Source of the DNA: Planctobacterium sp047947135
GTDB taxonomy: Bacteria > Pseudomonadota > Gammaproteobacteria > Enterobacterales > Alteromonadaceae
Assembly (NCBI GenBank): GCA_047947135.1
Contig: CP170457.1
Location: 2,728,001 to 2,792,000, forward strand
Length of the DNA stretch: 64,000 nt
Direction of reading: 5' to 3'
The notes under the pieces are model-generated. The model saw nothing but the letters and a program-made list of their open reading frames with translations, did not search any database and was not told where the DNA came from. Below, piece after piece: positions 8,888 to 18,130 of the stretch (position 1 is its first letter; the number at the start of each line of letters is the position of its first letter). The position numbers and the translations under genes are program-made.

Positions 8888-9442
8888 TTATGACTGGTTT
8901 TTAAGATGAGGCGCACATATTTGTCCAACTTGGGCGGCATCAAAAATCTCAATCCAGTAGCCGTCAGGATCTTTGATAAAAGCAATGCCCTGCATTGCGC
9001 CATCTGTTGGTCGTTTTTGAAAGGGCACATTTAGTTCTTCAAAGCGCTGACATGCAGCGTCAATATCCGGCACGTGAAAGCCGATATGACCGAAGCCACG
9101 TGGCTCGCTGTTACCATTGTGGTATTCTGCGCTATCCGCATTATCACTCCAATTATGAGTGAGCTCGAGCATGGCGGGACGGCCAAATGTTTGTGCACTG
9201 CGCGTGCGTTCATCTTCACTGATATCGGAGAAGTCCTCACCTGTTGTTAAAAAGTACAAACTAAATTTCATCTCTGCAAAATCCAGTCGCTTTAACAGAG
9301 TCATGCCCAATACCCGAGTATAAAAATCCAAAGAGCGAGCCGGCTCTGCAATCCGTAACATGGTTTGATTGAAAACATAACCCTCAGTGGTAGTGTCTTT
9401 TGTTTCGCATAAACCTTCGGCCTTTTCAAAATGTCTGCTCAT
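8888..9442 (-). CDS. gloA: Lactoylglutathione lyase (glyoxalase I), long eukaryote-like form
   Basis: The 184-residue enzyme converts the hemithioacetal of methylglyoxal and glutathione to S-lactoylglutathione in the cytoplasm. It matches the long glyoxalase I form known from human and some Pseudomonas enzymes: FNQTMLRI, LDFYTRVLGMTLL, MKFSLYF, MLELTHNW, HNGNSEPRGFGHIGF, DPDGYWIEIF. The four metal ligands of that form (Gln in NQTML, Glu in LELTHNW, His in GHIGF, Glu in YWIEI) are all present. The long form is usually zinc-dependent, whereas the short E. coli form of about 135 residues prefers nickel. It is a single-gene unit. Confidence 0.93.
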   Translation of the reverse strand: MSRHFEKAEGLCETKDTTTEGYVFNQTMLRIAEPARSLDFYTRVLGMTLLKRLDFAEMKFSLYFLTTGEDFSDISEDERTRSAQTFGRPAMLELTHNWSDNADSAEYHNGNSEPRGFGHIGFHVPDIDAACQRFEELNVPFQKRPTDGAMQGIAFIKDPDGYWIEIFDAAQVGQICAPHLKNQS

Positions 9443-9690
9443 AGAACTTATTCCTTAAAAACGTAAAGCATTTAGTATGGGGGTTAGTCAGCAAAGACCA
9501 AACAGTAATTCACAATGCTGATAACCTAAAATATTTTGGTTTACTCTTGCAATGTTGGAGGAGACCAGATTCACGCCCTAGTCATTTGTTGAACATCAAT
9601 AAATACCGATTTATACTAAAATGCTGCGTTAATTTTACCGCACTAACTGCTATAGCAGTTCTAAACTTTTACGTATGCAGGTAAATTAAA

Positions 9691-10479
9691 ATGTATCCAA
9701 CCAGCCTCCCAGCAACTCATCAAAGACTATTATTAAAAATAATTGATTCATTCTCTTCGGATCAGCGGATCGTAGGGATTGGGGCAAGTGGCTCATTTGC
9801 ATCTGACTCTATGGATAAATACAGCGATCTTGATCTGGTAATTGCTGTTCGACAAGAGTGTTTTGATGAGGTGATGAATGATAGATTTAATCTGGTAGAA
9901 AAAATACCAGGCAAGGTCGCTGCGTTTACTGGTGAACATGTCGGTGAACCAAGGTTAGTTATCTCTCTATATGCACCTGATTGTATTCATGTGGATTTTA
10001 AGTTTGTCGTTTTAGCGGATGCGGCAATAAGAGTGGATGAAAACAAAGTGTTGTGGGAACGAGATGGGCTGCTATCAAGCGTTTTGCGCAGCAGTGACTA
10101 CCAATATCCTCAACCAGATGGTCAGTGGATTGAAGACCGATTTTGGATCTGGCTACACTATGGAGCAACCAAAATCGCCAGAGGTGAGTATTTCGAAGCC
10201 ACAGAGTTTCTGTCTTTCTTACGAACCACGGTGCTGTCTCCGATGGCATTACGTCAAGCTGCTATGACACCCTCCGGCGTTCGAAAATTAGAAGCTCGAT
10301 TACCTGATTTTGCACAACGCCTAAAAGACACGGTCGTGCCACCAGAAAGAAATCGATTGATTCAAGCTTATCAACTATCTATTTCGCTCTATTTAGAGTT
10401 GAGGCAAGATGAAAGCATCCACATTAACAGCGAAGCAGAAAAACTGACGACAAATTATTTCAGGGAAGAGCTTTTATAG
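9691..10479 (+). CDS. Nucleotidyltransferase-domain protein
   Basis: The 262-residue protein carries a DNA-polymerase-beta-type nucleotidyltransferase core near the N-terminus: GIGASGSFASDSMDKYSDLDLVIAV, in which the GS pair and the two Asp of SDLDL form the metal and nucleotide site (residues about 31-55). The rest is helical and resembles the C-terminal part of aminoglycoside nucleotidyltransferases and related proteins. It could modify a small molecule or an unknown substrate; a resistance role should not be assumed. The start ATG lies 11 bases after a TACGTATGCA sequence. Confidence 0.75.
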   Translation: MYPTSLPATHQRLLLKIIDSFSSDQRIVGIGASGSFASDSMDKYSDLDLVIAVRQECFDEVMNDRFNLVEKIPGKVAAFTGEHVGEPRLVISLYAPDCIHVDFKFVVLADAAIRVDENKVLWERDGLLSSVLRSSDYQYPQPDGQWIEDRFWIWLHYGATKIARGEYFEATEFLSFLRTTVLSPMALRQAAMTPSGVRKLEARLPDFAQRLKDTVVPPERNRLIQAYQLSISLYLELRQDESIHINSEAEKLTTNYFREELL

Positions 10480-10524
10480 CGCAGGTTATCACTGTTGATT
10501 ATGAAGTGTTGCCATAAAGAAAAA

Positions 10525-10544
10525 AGCCGCGAGTTATCGCGGCT
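10525..10544. terminator. Bidirectional rho-independent terminator
   Basis: An AGCCGCGA/TCGCGGCT hairpin with loop GTTA is flanked by AAAAA on the left and TTTT on the right. It can end both the nucleotidyltransferase (plus) and the TonB-dependent receptor (minus), which converge here. Confidence 0.9.
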
Positions 10545-10564
10545 TTTCTAGCTTAGCTTATTAC

Positions 10565-12811
10565 TTAGTAGAAGTTTGAAACAAACTCAATACCAAAGAA
10601 GCGAGGTTCATTGACGTAACCTGTCAGGTTATTGAAGTCAATGGCACCTGTTAGCTGCTCTTCACCAGTTATGTTGCGGCCGAATATGGCGATCTCGTAG
10701 TCCGCTGAATCTCCATACCATTCATAACCTAATCGTAAACCGCCTTCTACCAGTGCGTCACCCTTGAACTCCGCTGATTCATACAAGAAGAAGTTCACTT
10801 CAGAACGATATGCCCAATCGGTATAGGCGAAAAATGCGCCTTCACCAATTTCGTAAGTATAACGCGCAGTGAAGTTGGCAATCCACTCTGGTGCCTGCGG
10901 TAATGGGTTGCCATCGATTAAGGCACGACCATTGGCATCCAGTGGATCAAGCACTGTACAGCCTGCTCCACATGGGTCGACAGAGATTGCGCTATCGTTC
11001 AACTCAGTATGGTTGTAACTTAAGCCTGCGGTAACGAGCCAATTATCAGCAATCATCGCTTCTATATCAGTTTCAAAACCGTAGCCAATGGACTCGTCAG
11101 CGTTAAGAAGCTGTGCTGTATTGGTTGCACCACCAACAGCGGTTAACTGCTGATCACTCACTTGATAATAGAATACACTGGCATTCCAACGTGCTGTATT
11201 ACCCCAAAGCTTCGATTTAAAGCCAGTTTCCGCAGAAACCATGGTTTCAGAGTCAGCGGTCGTAGGTGTACCACTGAACAACAGGTTACGACCCTGGATA
11301 GAAGGGGAACGGTAACCACGTGCTAAACGACCATAGATGTTCGTGTCATCGGTGTATTCGTACGATGCGCTGATATCCCAGCTAATTTGGGAATCATCAA
11401 CTTCTGACTCTGCTGTGAATGATGGGGCACCAAATGGAGATTGTACCAAAGTACCATCCCAGTCACGCTCATCATCAGAGTAACGCAAACCTGCAGTAAT
11501 CGTTAATCGATCGGAATACTCATAGTCCGTTGACCCATATATGGCCCATGCGGTTGAATGCATTTCCTGCACAGACAGACCGTTTTGTGCGCCACCAGCC
11601 AAGGTATTGAAGCTCAGATTCTCAATGGTTAAATCTTCACCGAAGTAAAAGAAACCAAATTGATAGTCCCATTGACCTAACTCGTTAGAAGCAATACGCA
11701 GCTCTTGCGTAATTTGCTTGTGGTCAGGCATTCTGGCACCTGTCTCAGAAGGGAAGGGGATGAACCCGGGTCCCATTGCGCCAAGGAATGAAGCGCCGTA
11801 ACCACCGTCGATATCACCAACCGAGAAGATTTTCGCTTCTTCTTGCGCAGTAATTGAAGTCAGGGTATGGCTGCCCATATCGTATTCGAGTTTTAGGCTG
11901 AAGCCATCTGAGTCAACGGTTTGTTTGTTACGAGAGGCCGCATCCTGAAAAACGGTTTCAAAATTGAAGTTGTCAATGATGTCGTTGGTACCCGGTTTAA
12001 TGATATTAGCGCGGAACAAACGGGCATCAGCTTCTGCATTGCGCATTTTGTAGATAAAATGTGCAGAGAAATCATTATTTGGTTCGTATAACAGCTGGAA
12101 TTTAGCCGCTTTTTCGTCAAAGCCACCCAATACATCGTCTTCTTCAAAACCGGGGGCTTTGTTATCGATGTAGTCAGAACGATTTTGTGACAATAATGAA
12201 ATACGAGCAGATAACGTATCGGTTAAACCGCCACCCAAGGCAATGTCAAAGTCGCGCGTACTGTTTGTTCCGTAGCTGACGTTGAAGTGGGCATCAAAAT
12301 CCTGAGTGGGACGCGCTGACGCGACTTTAATAATACCTGCTGGCGTATTACGACCAAACAGTGTTCCTTGTGGACCTCTCAGAACTTCCACCTGTTCCAT
12401 ATCGAACATTGGGAAGCCTTTGGTCAGGGCATTTTCAAGCACAACATCGTCATAAACCAAAGATACTGGCTGAGATGCCAATAAATCAAAATCGGTATTC
12501 CCTAATCCACGGATATAAAAGCGTGGAAAGGTTCGCCCGAATGATGATTCGATTAATAAACTAGGAACTCTGGAGGAAAGTGCGCGAATATCAAGCGCGG
12601 CAGAGCCAATTATATCCAATTGTTTTGGTGTCAGGGCTGCAACGGAAATAGGCACTTCCTGAACATTCTGTGTTCTTTTCTGAGCTGTAACCATGATGGT
12701 TTCAAGCTCTTGTGACTTTTCTTCTTCTGCAGCTTCTTGAGCATTGACCGCAGCGCTCATGAGCGCCGCATTAATACACAAGGCGAGTGAGGCTTTTTTT
12801 ATCATCTTCAT
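10565..12811 (-). CDS. TonB-dependent outer-membrane receptor
   Basis: The 748-residue protein has a signal peptide (residues 1-24, cut near VNA-QE), a TonB box (ETIMVTAQK, about 37-45) and a plug domain with the family signature VEVLRGPQGTLFGRNTPAG, followed by a beta-barrel ending in an aromatic residue (SNFY). It imports an unknown substrate across the outer membrane using TonB-ExbB-ExbD energy. The sequence is of the type often called an iron-siderophore or carbohydrate receptor; no neighbouring gene points to a substrate. It is a single-gene unit ended by the shared terminator. Confidence 0.92.
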   Translation of the reverse strand: MKMIKKASLALCINAALMSAAVNAQEAAEEEKSQELETIMVTAQKRTQNVQEVPISVAALTPKQLDIIGSAALDIRALSSRVPSLLIESSFGRTFPRFYIRGLGNTDFDLLASQPVSLVYDDVVLENALTKGFPMFDMEQVEVLRGPQGTLFGRNTPAGIIKVASARPTQDFDAHFNVSYGTNSTRDFDIALGGGLTDTLSARISLLSQNRSDYIDNKAPGFEEDDVLGGFDEKAAKFQLLYEPNNDFSAHFIYKMRNAEADARLFRANIIKPGTNDIIDNFNFETVFQDAASRNKQTVDSDGFSLKLEYDMGSHTLTSITAQEEAKIFSVGDIDGGYGASFLGAMGPGFIPFPSETGARMPDHKQITQELRIASNELGQWDYQFGFFYFGEDLTIENLSFNTLAGGAQNGLSVQEMHSTAWAIYGSTDYEYSDRLTITAGLRYSDDERDWDGTLVQSPFGAPSFTAESEVDDSQISWDISASYEYTDDTNIYGRLARGYRSPSIQGRNLLFSGTPTTADSETMVSAETGFKSKLWGNTARWNASVFYYQVSDQQLTAVGGATNTAQLLNADESIGYGFETDIEAMIADNWLVTAGLSYNHTELNDSAISVDPCGAGCTVLDPLDANGRALIDGNPLPQAPEWIANFTARYTYEIGEGAFFAYTDWAYRSEVNFFLYESAEFKGDALVEGGLRLGYEWYGDSADYEIAIFGRNITGEEQLTGAIDFNNLTGYVNEPRFFGIEFVSNFY

Positions 12812-13032
12812 AAGCTTACCGTATGTGTGTGCAAGTTGCGGGTACCGAATTATTTTATAGCGTTAGGGTAACCGTTCTGTTTTATTATTTTGCAGGAGCG
12901 TCCCGCAATTTATTGTGGTCTTTAGACCTCTATCTAATATAGCAAGTTAGCATAAGAAAACGAGCATATTAATAGCGTGTCAGAAAAAAATCTTCCGATT
13001 CTTGTGCTTAAGGTATTGTTATAACCAAAAAA

Positions 13033-13047
13033 AGCGCCTAAGGCGCT
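13033..13047 (-). terminator. Rho-independent terminator of gltA
   Basis: An AGCGCC/GGCGCT hairpin with a short loop is followed on the minus strand by a run of T. It lies 11 bases past the gltA stop. Confidence 0.85.
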
Positions 13048-13057
13048 TTTTTATTCA

Positions 13058-14338
13058 CTATTTTTTAATTGGCTTGAATGAGCGCTGTTGCTCACCGGTA
13101 TAAAGTTGGCGAGGACGCCCGATTTTCTGGCCAGGCTGACTTAACATCTCGTGCCAATGGGAGATCCAACCTACTGTCCTTGCCAAGGCAAAAATACAGG
13201 TAAACATATTGGTAGGAATACCAATAGCTTTAAGAATAATACCTGAGTAGAAATCAACATTCGGGAACAGTTTTTTCGACTTGAAGTATTCATCTTCCAG
13301 GGCGATTTTCTCCAGTTCCATCGCGACATCCAGTAATGGATCATCAAGTTGCAATTCTTGCAGAACTTCGTGGCAACTCTCACGCATCACCGTCGCACGT
13401 GGATCATAATTTTTGTAAACCCGGTGACCGAAGCCCATCAAGCGGAATGGGTCTTCTTTATCTTTGGCGCGCTCGATAAACTCTGGAATTCGGTCAACAG
13501 AGCCGATTTCCTGCAACATGTTCAAACAAGCCTCATTAGCGCCACCATGAGCAGGACCCCATAGAGATGCAACACCCGCCGCGATACAGGCATAGGGGTT
13601 AGCACCAGAAGAGCCAGCTAAGCGCACTGTGGAGGTTGAGGCATTTTGTTCATGGTCGGCATGCAAAGTGAAAATACGATCAACCGCACGCGCAACTGCG
13701 GGACTTATCTTGTATTCTTCAGCGGGAACAGAAAACATCATATTCAAAAAGTTTTCTGCATACGACAAATCGTTGCGTGGATAAACAAAGGGTTGCCCAA
13801 TGTTATATTTGTAACACATCGCCACAAGAGTCGGCATCTTAGCCACTAAGCGATATGCGCTGCGTAAACGCTTCTTCTCATCACTGACATCTAGATCGTC
13901 ATGGTAGAAAGACGAGAGCGCACCTACAGTTCCACACAACATGGCCATGGGGTGTGCGTCTTCGCGAAAACCTTGAAAAAAGTGGTGCACACTTTCATGC
14001 ACCATCGTATGTCTGGTGATCGTGGTTTTAAACTCTTTGTAATCTTGCTCGTTTGGCGCCTCACCATGCAACAGCATGTGGCACACTTCGAGGTAGTCGG
14101 CATCACGAGCTAATTCTTCAATTGAATAACCCCGGTGTAAGAGAACACCTTTTGCTCCATCAATGAAGGTAATTTGAGATTCGCATGACCCTGTTGCCAT
14201 AAAACCTGGGTCGAAAGTGAAGTAGCCATTGCCTCCCAGAGCTCTGACGTCAATGACGTCTTGGCCGGCAGTGCCTTGTAAAACAGGAAGTTCGATTTCT
14301 TTATCACCAACTTTCAGGACGGCTTTATCAGCAGCCAT
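13058..14338 (-). CDS. gltA: Citrate synthase, type II
   Basis: This 426-residue enzyme condenses oxaloacetate and acetyl-CoA to citrate and opens the TCA cycle. The length matches the E. coli type II enzyme. The catalytic His, His and Asp are visible in GPAHGGANE, GFGHRVYKNYDPR and NVDFYSGI. The N-terminal beta domain (VLKVGDKEIELPVLQGTAG), typical of the hexameric NADH-sensitive form, is also present. The open frame extends upstream to 14464, but the ATG at 14338 has a clean AGGAG site 9 bases upstream and gives the family N-terminus. It is divergent from sdhCDAB, the classic arrangement in Gammaproteobacteria. Confidence 0.97.
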   Translation of the reverse strand: MAADKAVLKVGDKEIELPVLQGTAGQDVIDVRALGGNGYFTFDPGFMATGSCESQITFIDGAKGVLLHRGYSIEELARDADYLEVCHMLLHGEAPNEQDYKEFKTTITRHTMVHESVHHFFQGFREDAHPMAMLCGTVGALSSFYHDDLDVSDEKKRLRSAYRLVAKMPTLVAMCYKYNIGQPFVYPRNDLSYAENFLNMMFSVPAEEYKISPAVARAVDRIFTLHADHEQNASTSTVRLAGSSGANPYACIAAGVASLWGPAHGGANEACLNMLQEIGSVDRIPEFIERAKDKEDPFRLMGFGHRVYKNYDPRATVMRESCHEVLQELQLDDPLLDVAMELEKIALEDEYFKSKKLFPNVDFYSGIILKAIGIPTNMFTCIFALARTVGWISHWHEMLSQPGQKIGRPRQLYTGEQQRSFKPIKK

Positions 14339-14778
14339 ATATATTCTCCTTTCGCTTGCTTTTCGCGGGGAACGTTTCAACGGGTACACGACCCGAGCGT
14401 AAAAAAGTTCGGTAGTTGTAACTAGAATAGTATAATAAGTCAATTTTAATGCAGAAATGCCCAATATCTATTCATTTTTGTTAATGTCATGTGACAATTG
14501 TTACTGTGGTGTTGCCAAAGTCATTTATGCTTACAAAAATTGTATTTATGTCATCTCGTGGATATACTTTCACAGGGTTGAACCTTAAGTAACCTATTGT
14601 AGAACATCAAATTAAGGTAATAGGGCTTAAGGTAAATAAAGTGTTAAAATTCAGTGGTTTTTTGTAATTGCTGAATTGCGACTACAACAAACATTACAAC
14701 TTGGATCTACTTCACTTTTGCTACCGTAGTAACAAAACGTGTGGAACAACTGGAATCCAGTCCAAAGGGCAACAAATC
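14339..14778. promoter_or_regulatory. Divergent gltA/sdhC control region
   Basis: This 440-bp AT-rich region separates two divergent TCA units and must hold both promoters. In E. coli the equivalent region is controlled by ArcA and Crp; comparable sites are likely but none could be placed firmly by eye. No gene was seen apart from upstream in-frame extensions of sdhC and gltA that lack ribosome-binding sites. Confidence 0.6.
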
Positions 14779-15153
14779 GTGAAAAAACAAAGACCAGTAA
14801 ACTTAGACCTCAATACGATTAGTTTTCCGCCAGCAGCAGTTTCGTCAATCTTGCATCGTGTCACCGGCGTGGCAATGTTCTTTGCACTATTGTTTGTGAT
14901 TGCAGCATGGGCGATTTCACTCACTGGCGCAGATGGCTTTGCTACTGCGACGGAATTGATGAGTGGAGTGTTAGGAAAAATCATCACTATTGGCACATTA
15001 TCAGCACTTATCTATCACATTCTCGGTGGCGTACGTCACATGTTTATGGATATGGGCTATTTTGAAGAACTCGAGTCAGGCAACACCAGTGCCAAGCTGA
15101 TTATTGGTTTATGGGTGGTGCTGACTATCGTAGTGGGAGTCGTATTATGGTAA
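14779..15153 (+). CDS. sdhC: Succinate dehydrogenase cytochrome b556 subunit
   Basis: This 124-residue inner-membrane subunit of complex II helps bind haem b and ubiquinone. It has three transmembrane helices (residues about 26-50, 62-85, 103-123). Family motifs include RPVNLDL, SSILHRVTG (quinone-site Ser and Arg) and YHILGGVRHMFMDMG with the haem-ligand His. The GTG start at 14779 has AAAGGG upstream and gives the usual size; the frame is open further upstream without a good start. Its stop codon overlaps the sdhD start. Confidence 0.93.
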   Translation: MKKQRPVNLDLNTISFPPAAVSSILHRVTGVAMFFALLFVIAAWAISLTGADGFATATELMSGVLGKIITIGTLSALIYHILGGVRHMFMDMGYFEELESGNTSAKLIIGLWVVLTIVVGVVLW

Positions 15154-15494
15154 CAAATCAGGCAAGTTTTAAACGTAACGGGATACAGGATTTTGTGTCG
15201 TTGCGCACCACTGCTGTTGTGATATTGGCGTACAGCCTTTACATGGCATGGTTCTTTTTAGCCACGCCAACGGTCACCTATGAAGTGTGGTCTGGTTTGT
15301 TCGCATCGATTTGGATGAAGGTGTTCACATTGGCAACGTTGGTTTCAGTAATGATTCACGTGCGCATCGGCTTGTGGCAGGTGCTGACGGATTACGTCAA
15401 ATCAACTCGCTTAAGAGTAACGTTGCAGTATGTTTTAAATCTAATCGCATTTGCATACGTTGCTGTCGGTTTATTTGTTTTGTGGGGTGCCTAA
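15147..15494 (+). CDS. sdhD: Succinate dehydrogenase membrane anchor subunit
   Basis: The 115-residue second membrane anchor of complex II has three transmembrane helices. The haem/quinone element IHVRIGLWQVLTDY is conserved, including the His ligand and the quinone-site DY pair. The ATG lies within the end of sdhC (a 7-base overlap), a sign of translational coupling. The length equals that of the E. coli protein. Confidence 0.93.
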   Translation: MVTNQASFKRNGIQDFVSLRTTAVVILAYSLYMAWFFLATPTVTYEVWSGLFASIWMKVFTLATLVSVMIHVRIGLWQVLTDYVKSTRLRVTLQYVLNLIAFAYVAVGLFVLWGA

Positions 15495-17267
15495 GTGAAA
15501 GTAGCTATTCATGAATTCGACGCGGTTGTAATCGGTGCCGGTGGCGCCGGAATGAGAGCCGCTTTGCAAATATCTCAATCGGGCAAAAGTTGTGCACTGT
15601 TGTCAAAAGTATTTCCTACCCGATCTCATACAGTGTCCGCTCAGGGGGGCATAACAGTAGCTCTGGGTAATGCCCATGAAGATAACTGGGAATGGCACAT
15701 GTACGATACCGTTAAGGGTTCCGACTATATCGGTGACCAGGACGCGATCGAGTACATGTGTAAGACCGGACCGGAAGCAATCATTGAAATGGAAAACATG
15801 GGTTTACCATTTTCTCGCTTCGAAAACGGCAAAATTTACCAGCGTCCATTTGGTGGACAGTCAAGAAATTTTGGTGGTGAACAAGGCGCCAGAACAGCTG
15901 CGGCAGCGGACCGTACAGGTCATGCTTTGTTGCATTTGTTGTACCAACAAAATGTTAAGAACAAGACCAAAGTATTCAGCGAATGGTATGCGCTTGATCT
16001 GGTAAAAAACCAGGATGGCGATGTGGTTGGCTGTACTGCAATTGATATTGAAACCGGCGAAGTGGTTTATTTCAAATCCCGTGCTGTGGTTCTGGCAACA
16101 GGTGGTGCAGGCCGTATCTTTGCGTCTACCACGAATGCGCACATTAATACCGGTGATGGTGTTGGCATGGCATTGCGTGCTGGTGTTTGCATGCAGGACA
16201 TGGAAATGTGGCAATTCCACCCGACCGGGATTGCAGGAGCCGGTACGCTGGTTACTGAAGGGTGCCGTGGTGAAGGTGGTTATCTGTTGAATAAGGATGG
16301 TGAACGCTTTATGGAGCGTTATGCCCCGAATGCCAAAGACCTGGCAGGACGCGACGTGGTAGCTCGGTCGATGATGACTGAAATCCGTAAAGGTCGAGGC
16401 TGTGAAGGCCCCTGGGGTACTCACATTAAATTGAAGCTGGATCACTTAGGTAAAGATGTGTTGGAGTCGAGGCTGCCGGGCATTCTGGAGTTATCCAGAA
16501 CATTTGCTCACGTTGATCCAGTGAAAGAACCGATACCGGTAATTCCTACCTGTCACTATATGATGGGGGGGATCCCAACCAATGTAGATGGCCAGGTGAT
16601 TAACGTCGATAAAGCAGGTTCGACTACACCAGTGAAGGGCTTATTTGCCTGTGGTGAAATTGCCTGTGTCTCTGTCCACGGTGCGAACCGATTAGGGGGC
16701 AACTCGCTATTAGACCTGGTGGTGTTTGGTCGTGCAACAGGCTTACATCTTGGTGCAGCATTAAACGAAGTGGATGCATCTCGAGATGCGTCAGACTCTG
16801 ACTTAGAGGCATCCTTAAGCCGTTACAGCCGTTGGGAAAGTTCAGAACCTGGTAAGGGCGAAGATCCGGTGCAAATCAAAAAAGATATGCAAGAGTGCAT
16901 GCAATTAAACTTCTCAGTATTCCGAGAAGGTGATGCCATGGCACAGGGTCTCAAAGAGTTACAAGAAATTCGTGAACGTCTGAAACATGCGCGTTTGGAT
17001 GACAAGAGCAGCGACTTTAATACTCAACGAATTGAGTGTCTGGAGTTAGAGAACCTAATGGAAACTGCTTATTCAACAGCGGTGGCCGCTAATTTCCGTA
17101 CTGAAAGCCGCGGTGCTCACAGCCGTTTTGATTATCCGGATCGCGATGATGAAAACTGGTTGTGCCATTCAATTTACATGCCTGAGTCTGAAGAAATGAC
17201 TCGCCGTGAAGTGAATATGGAGCCAAAACTACGCGAAGCTTTCCCTCCAAAAGCACGTACGTATTAA
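15495..17267 (+). CDS. sdhA: Succinate dehydrogenase flavoprotein subunit
   Basis: The 590-residue catalytic subunit oxidises succinate to fumarate. The FAD-binding Rossmann motif is VVIGAGGAGMRAA, and the His for covalent FAD is in TRSHTVSAQGG (about residue 45). Substrate and catalytic elements include FHPTGI, EGCRGEGGYL, HYMMGGIPTN and HGANRLGGNSLLD. It starts with GTG directly after the sdhD stop, so the operon is tightly coupled. The protein is a peripheral inner-membrane protein facing the cytoplasm. Confidence 0.97.
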   Translation: MKVAIHEFDAVVIGAGGAGMRAALQISQSGKSCALLSKVFPTRSHTVSAQGGITVALGNAHEDNWEWHMYDTVKGSDYIGDQDAIEYMCKTGPEAIIEMENMGLPFSRFENGKIYQRPFGGQSRNFGGEQGARTAAAADRTGHALLHLLYQQNVKNKTKVFSEWYALDLVKNQDGDVVGCTAIDIETGEVVYFKSRAVVLATGGAGRIFASTTNAHINTGDGVGMALRAGVCMQDMEMWQFHPTGIAGAGTLVTEGCRGEGGYLLNKDGERFMERYAPNAKDLAGRDVVARSMMTEIRKGRGCEGPWGTHIKLKLDHLGKDVLESRLPGILELSRTFAHVDPVKEPIPVIPTCHYMMGGIPTNVDGQVINVDKAGSTTPVKGLFACGEIACVSVHGANRLGGNSLLDLVVFGRATGLHLGAALNEVDASRDASDSDLEASLSRYSRWESSEPGKGEDPVQIKKDMQECMQLNFSVFREGDAMAQGLKELQEIRERLKHARLDDKSSDFNTQRIECLELENLMETAYSTAVAANFRTESRGAHSRFDYPDRDDENWLCHSIYMPESEEMTRREVNMEPKLREAFPPKARTY

Positions 17268-17280
17268 GAGGTGTTGACTG

Positions 17281-17991
17281 ATGATTCGTGAAATTTCTAT
17301 ATATCGATACAACCCTGATGTAGATGACGCACCAAAAATGCAGGACTACAAGCTGGAGGTTGAAGAAGGCCAGGACATGATGGTTCTGGATGCCTTGATA
17401 GCGCTAAAAGAACAGGACCCAACATTGTCTTTCCGTCGCTCATGCCGCGAAGGTGTGTGCGGTTCTGACGGTGTGAATATGAATGGTAAAAATGGTCTGG
17501 CCTGTATTACACCGCTTTCTGAGCTGGGTAATGGTAAGATCGTGGTTCGTCCTTTACCGGGCCTACCAGTAGTGCGGGACCTTGTAGTTGACATGACTCA
17601 GTTCTACACTCAATACGAGAAAGTTAAACCGTACCTGATCAATGATAGCAAGCAGCCTCCTGCGCGTGAACATCTGCAGTCGCCGGAAGAGCGTGAAAAG
17701 CTTGATGGTCTATATGAATGCATTTTGTGTGCATGTTGTTCAACTTCCTGTCCTTCATTCTGGTGGAATCCGGATAAATTTATCGGACCTGCGGGATTGT
17801 TACATGCGTATCGTTTTCTGGCGGATAGCCGGGATACCGCGACAGAAGAGCGATTGGGTGAATTAGATGATGCATTTAGTGTGTTCCGCTGTCATGGCAT
17901 TATGAATTGCGTTAACGTGTGTCCTAAAGGATTGAACCCGACAAAAGCCATCGGCCATATCAAGTCGATGCTGCTACAACGTGCTGTTTAA
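17281..17991 (+). CDS. sdhB: Succinate dehydrogenase iron-sulfur subunit
   Basis: The 236-residue subunit carries electrons from FAD to quinone. Three cluster motifs are visible: CREGVCGSDG with a later Cys for the 2Fe-2S centre (about 55-75), CILCACCSTSCPS for the 4Fe-4S centre, and CHGIMNCVNVCPKGLNP for the 3Fe-4S centre. It lies 13 bases after sdhA and is followed by a terminator-like hairpin. Confidence 0.97.
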   Translation: MIREISIYRYNPDVDDAPKMQDYKLEVEEGQDMMVLDALIALKEQDPTLSFRRSCREGVCGSDGVNMNGKNGLACITPLSELGNGKIVVRPLPGLPVVRDLVVDMTQFYTQYEKVKPYLINDSKQPPAREHLQSPEEREKLDGLYECILCACCSTSCPSFWWNPDKFIGPAGLLHAYRFLADSRDTATEERLGELDDAFSVFRCHGIMNCVNVCPKGLNPTKAIGHIKSMLLQRAV

Positions 17992-18039
17992 TGCTAGATA
18001 GTTATATTTTTTAAAAAAATATCTATTTTATTGAGCAAT

Positions 18040-18069
18040 AAATAGCCATCCGTGAAAAGATGGCTATTT
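18040..18069 (+). terminator. Hairpin terminator or attenuator between sdhB and sucA
   Basis: An 11-bp stem AAATAGCCATC/GATGGCTATTT with an 8-base loop is followed by a T run. It lies between sdhB and sucA and probably lowers or splits transcription between the sdh and suc halves, as known in E. coli where partial readthrough occurs. Confidence 0.85.
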
Positions 18070-18130
18070 TTTTAAAAGTACTTTGATAAAGTACACCATT
18101 TATCGAAAAGACGAGGATAAAGGCCCGACA

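Noticed and set aside
9670..9679. TACGTATGCA, ten bases of the glucan-locus 14-mer, just before the nucleotidyltransferase
   Set aside because: Only ten of fourteen bases match, it lies 11 bases before the start codon, and the gene has no link to glucan use; chance is likely.
13349..14113. Plus-strand frames opposite gltA
   Set aside because: They are shadows of the strongly conserved citrate synthase on the other strand.
18083..18130. Longer start for SucA at TTG 18083
   Set aside because: It overlaps the T-rich end of the upstream hairpin region and adds residues not seen in the family; the ATG at 18131 has an AAAGG site.
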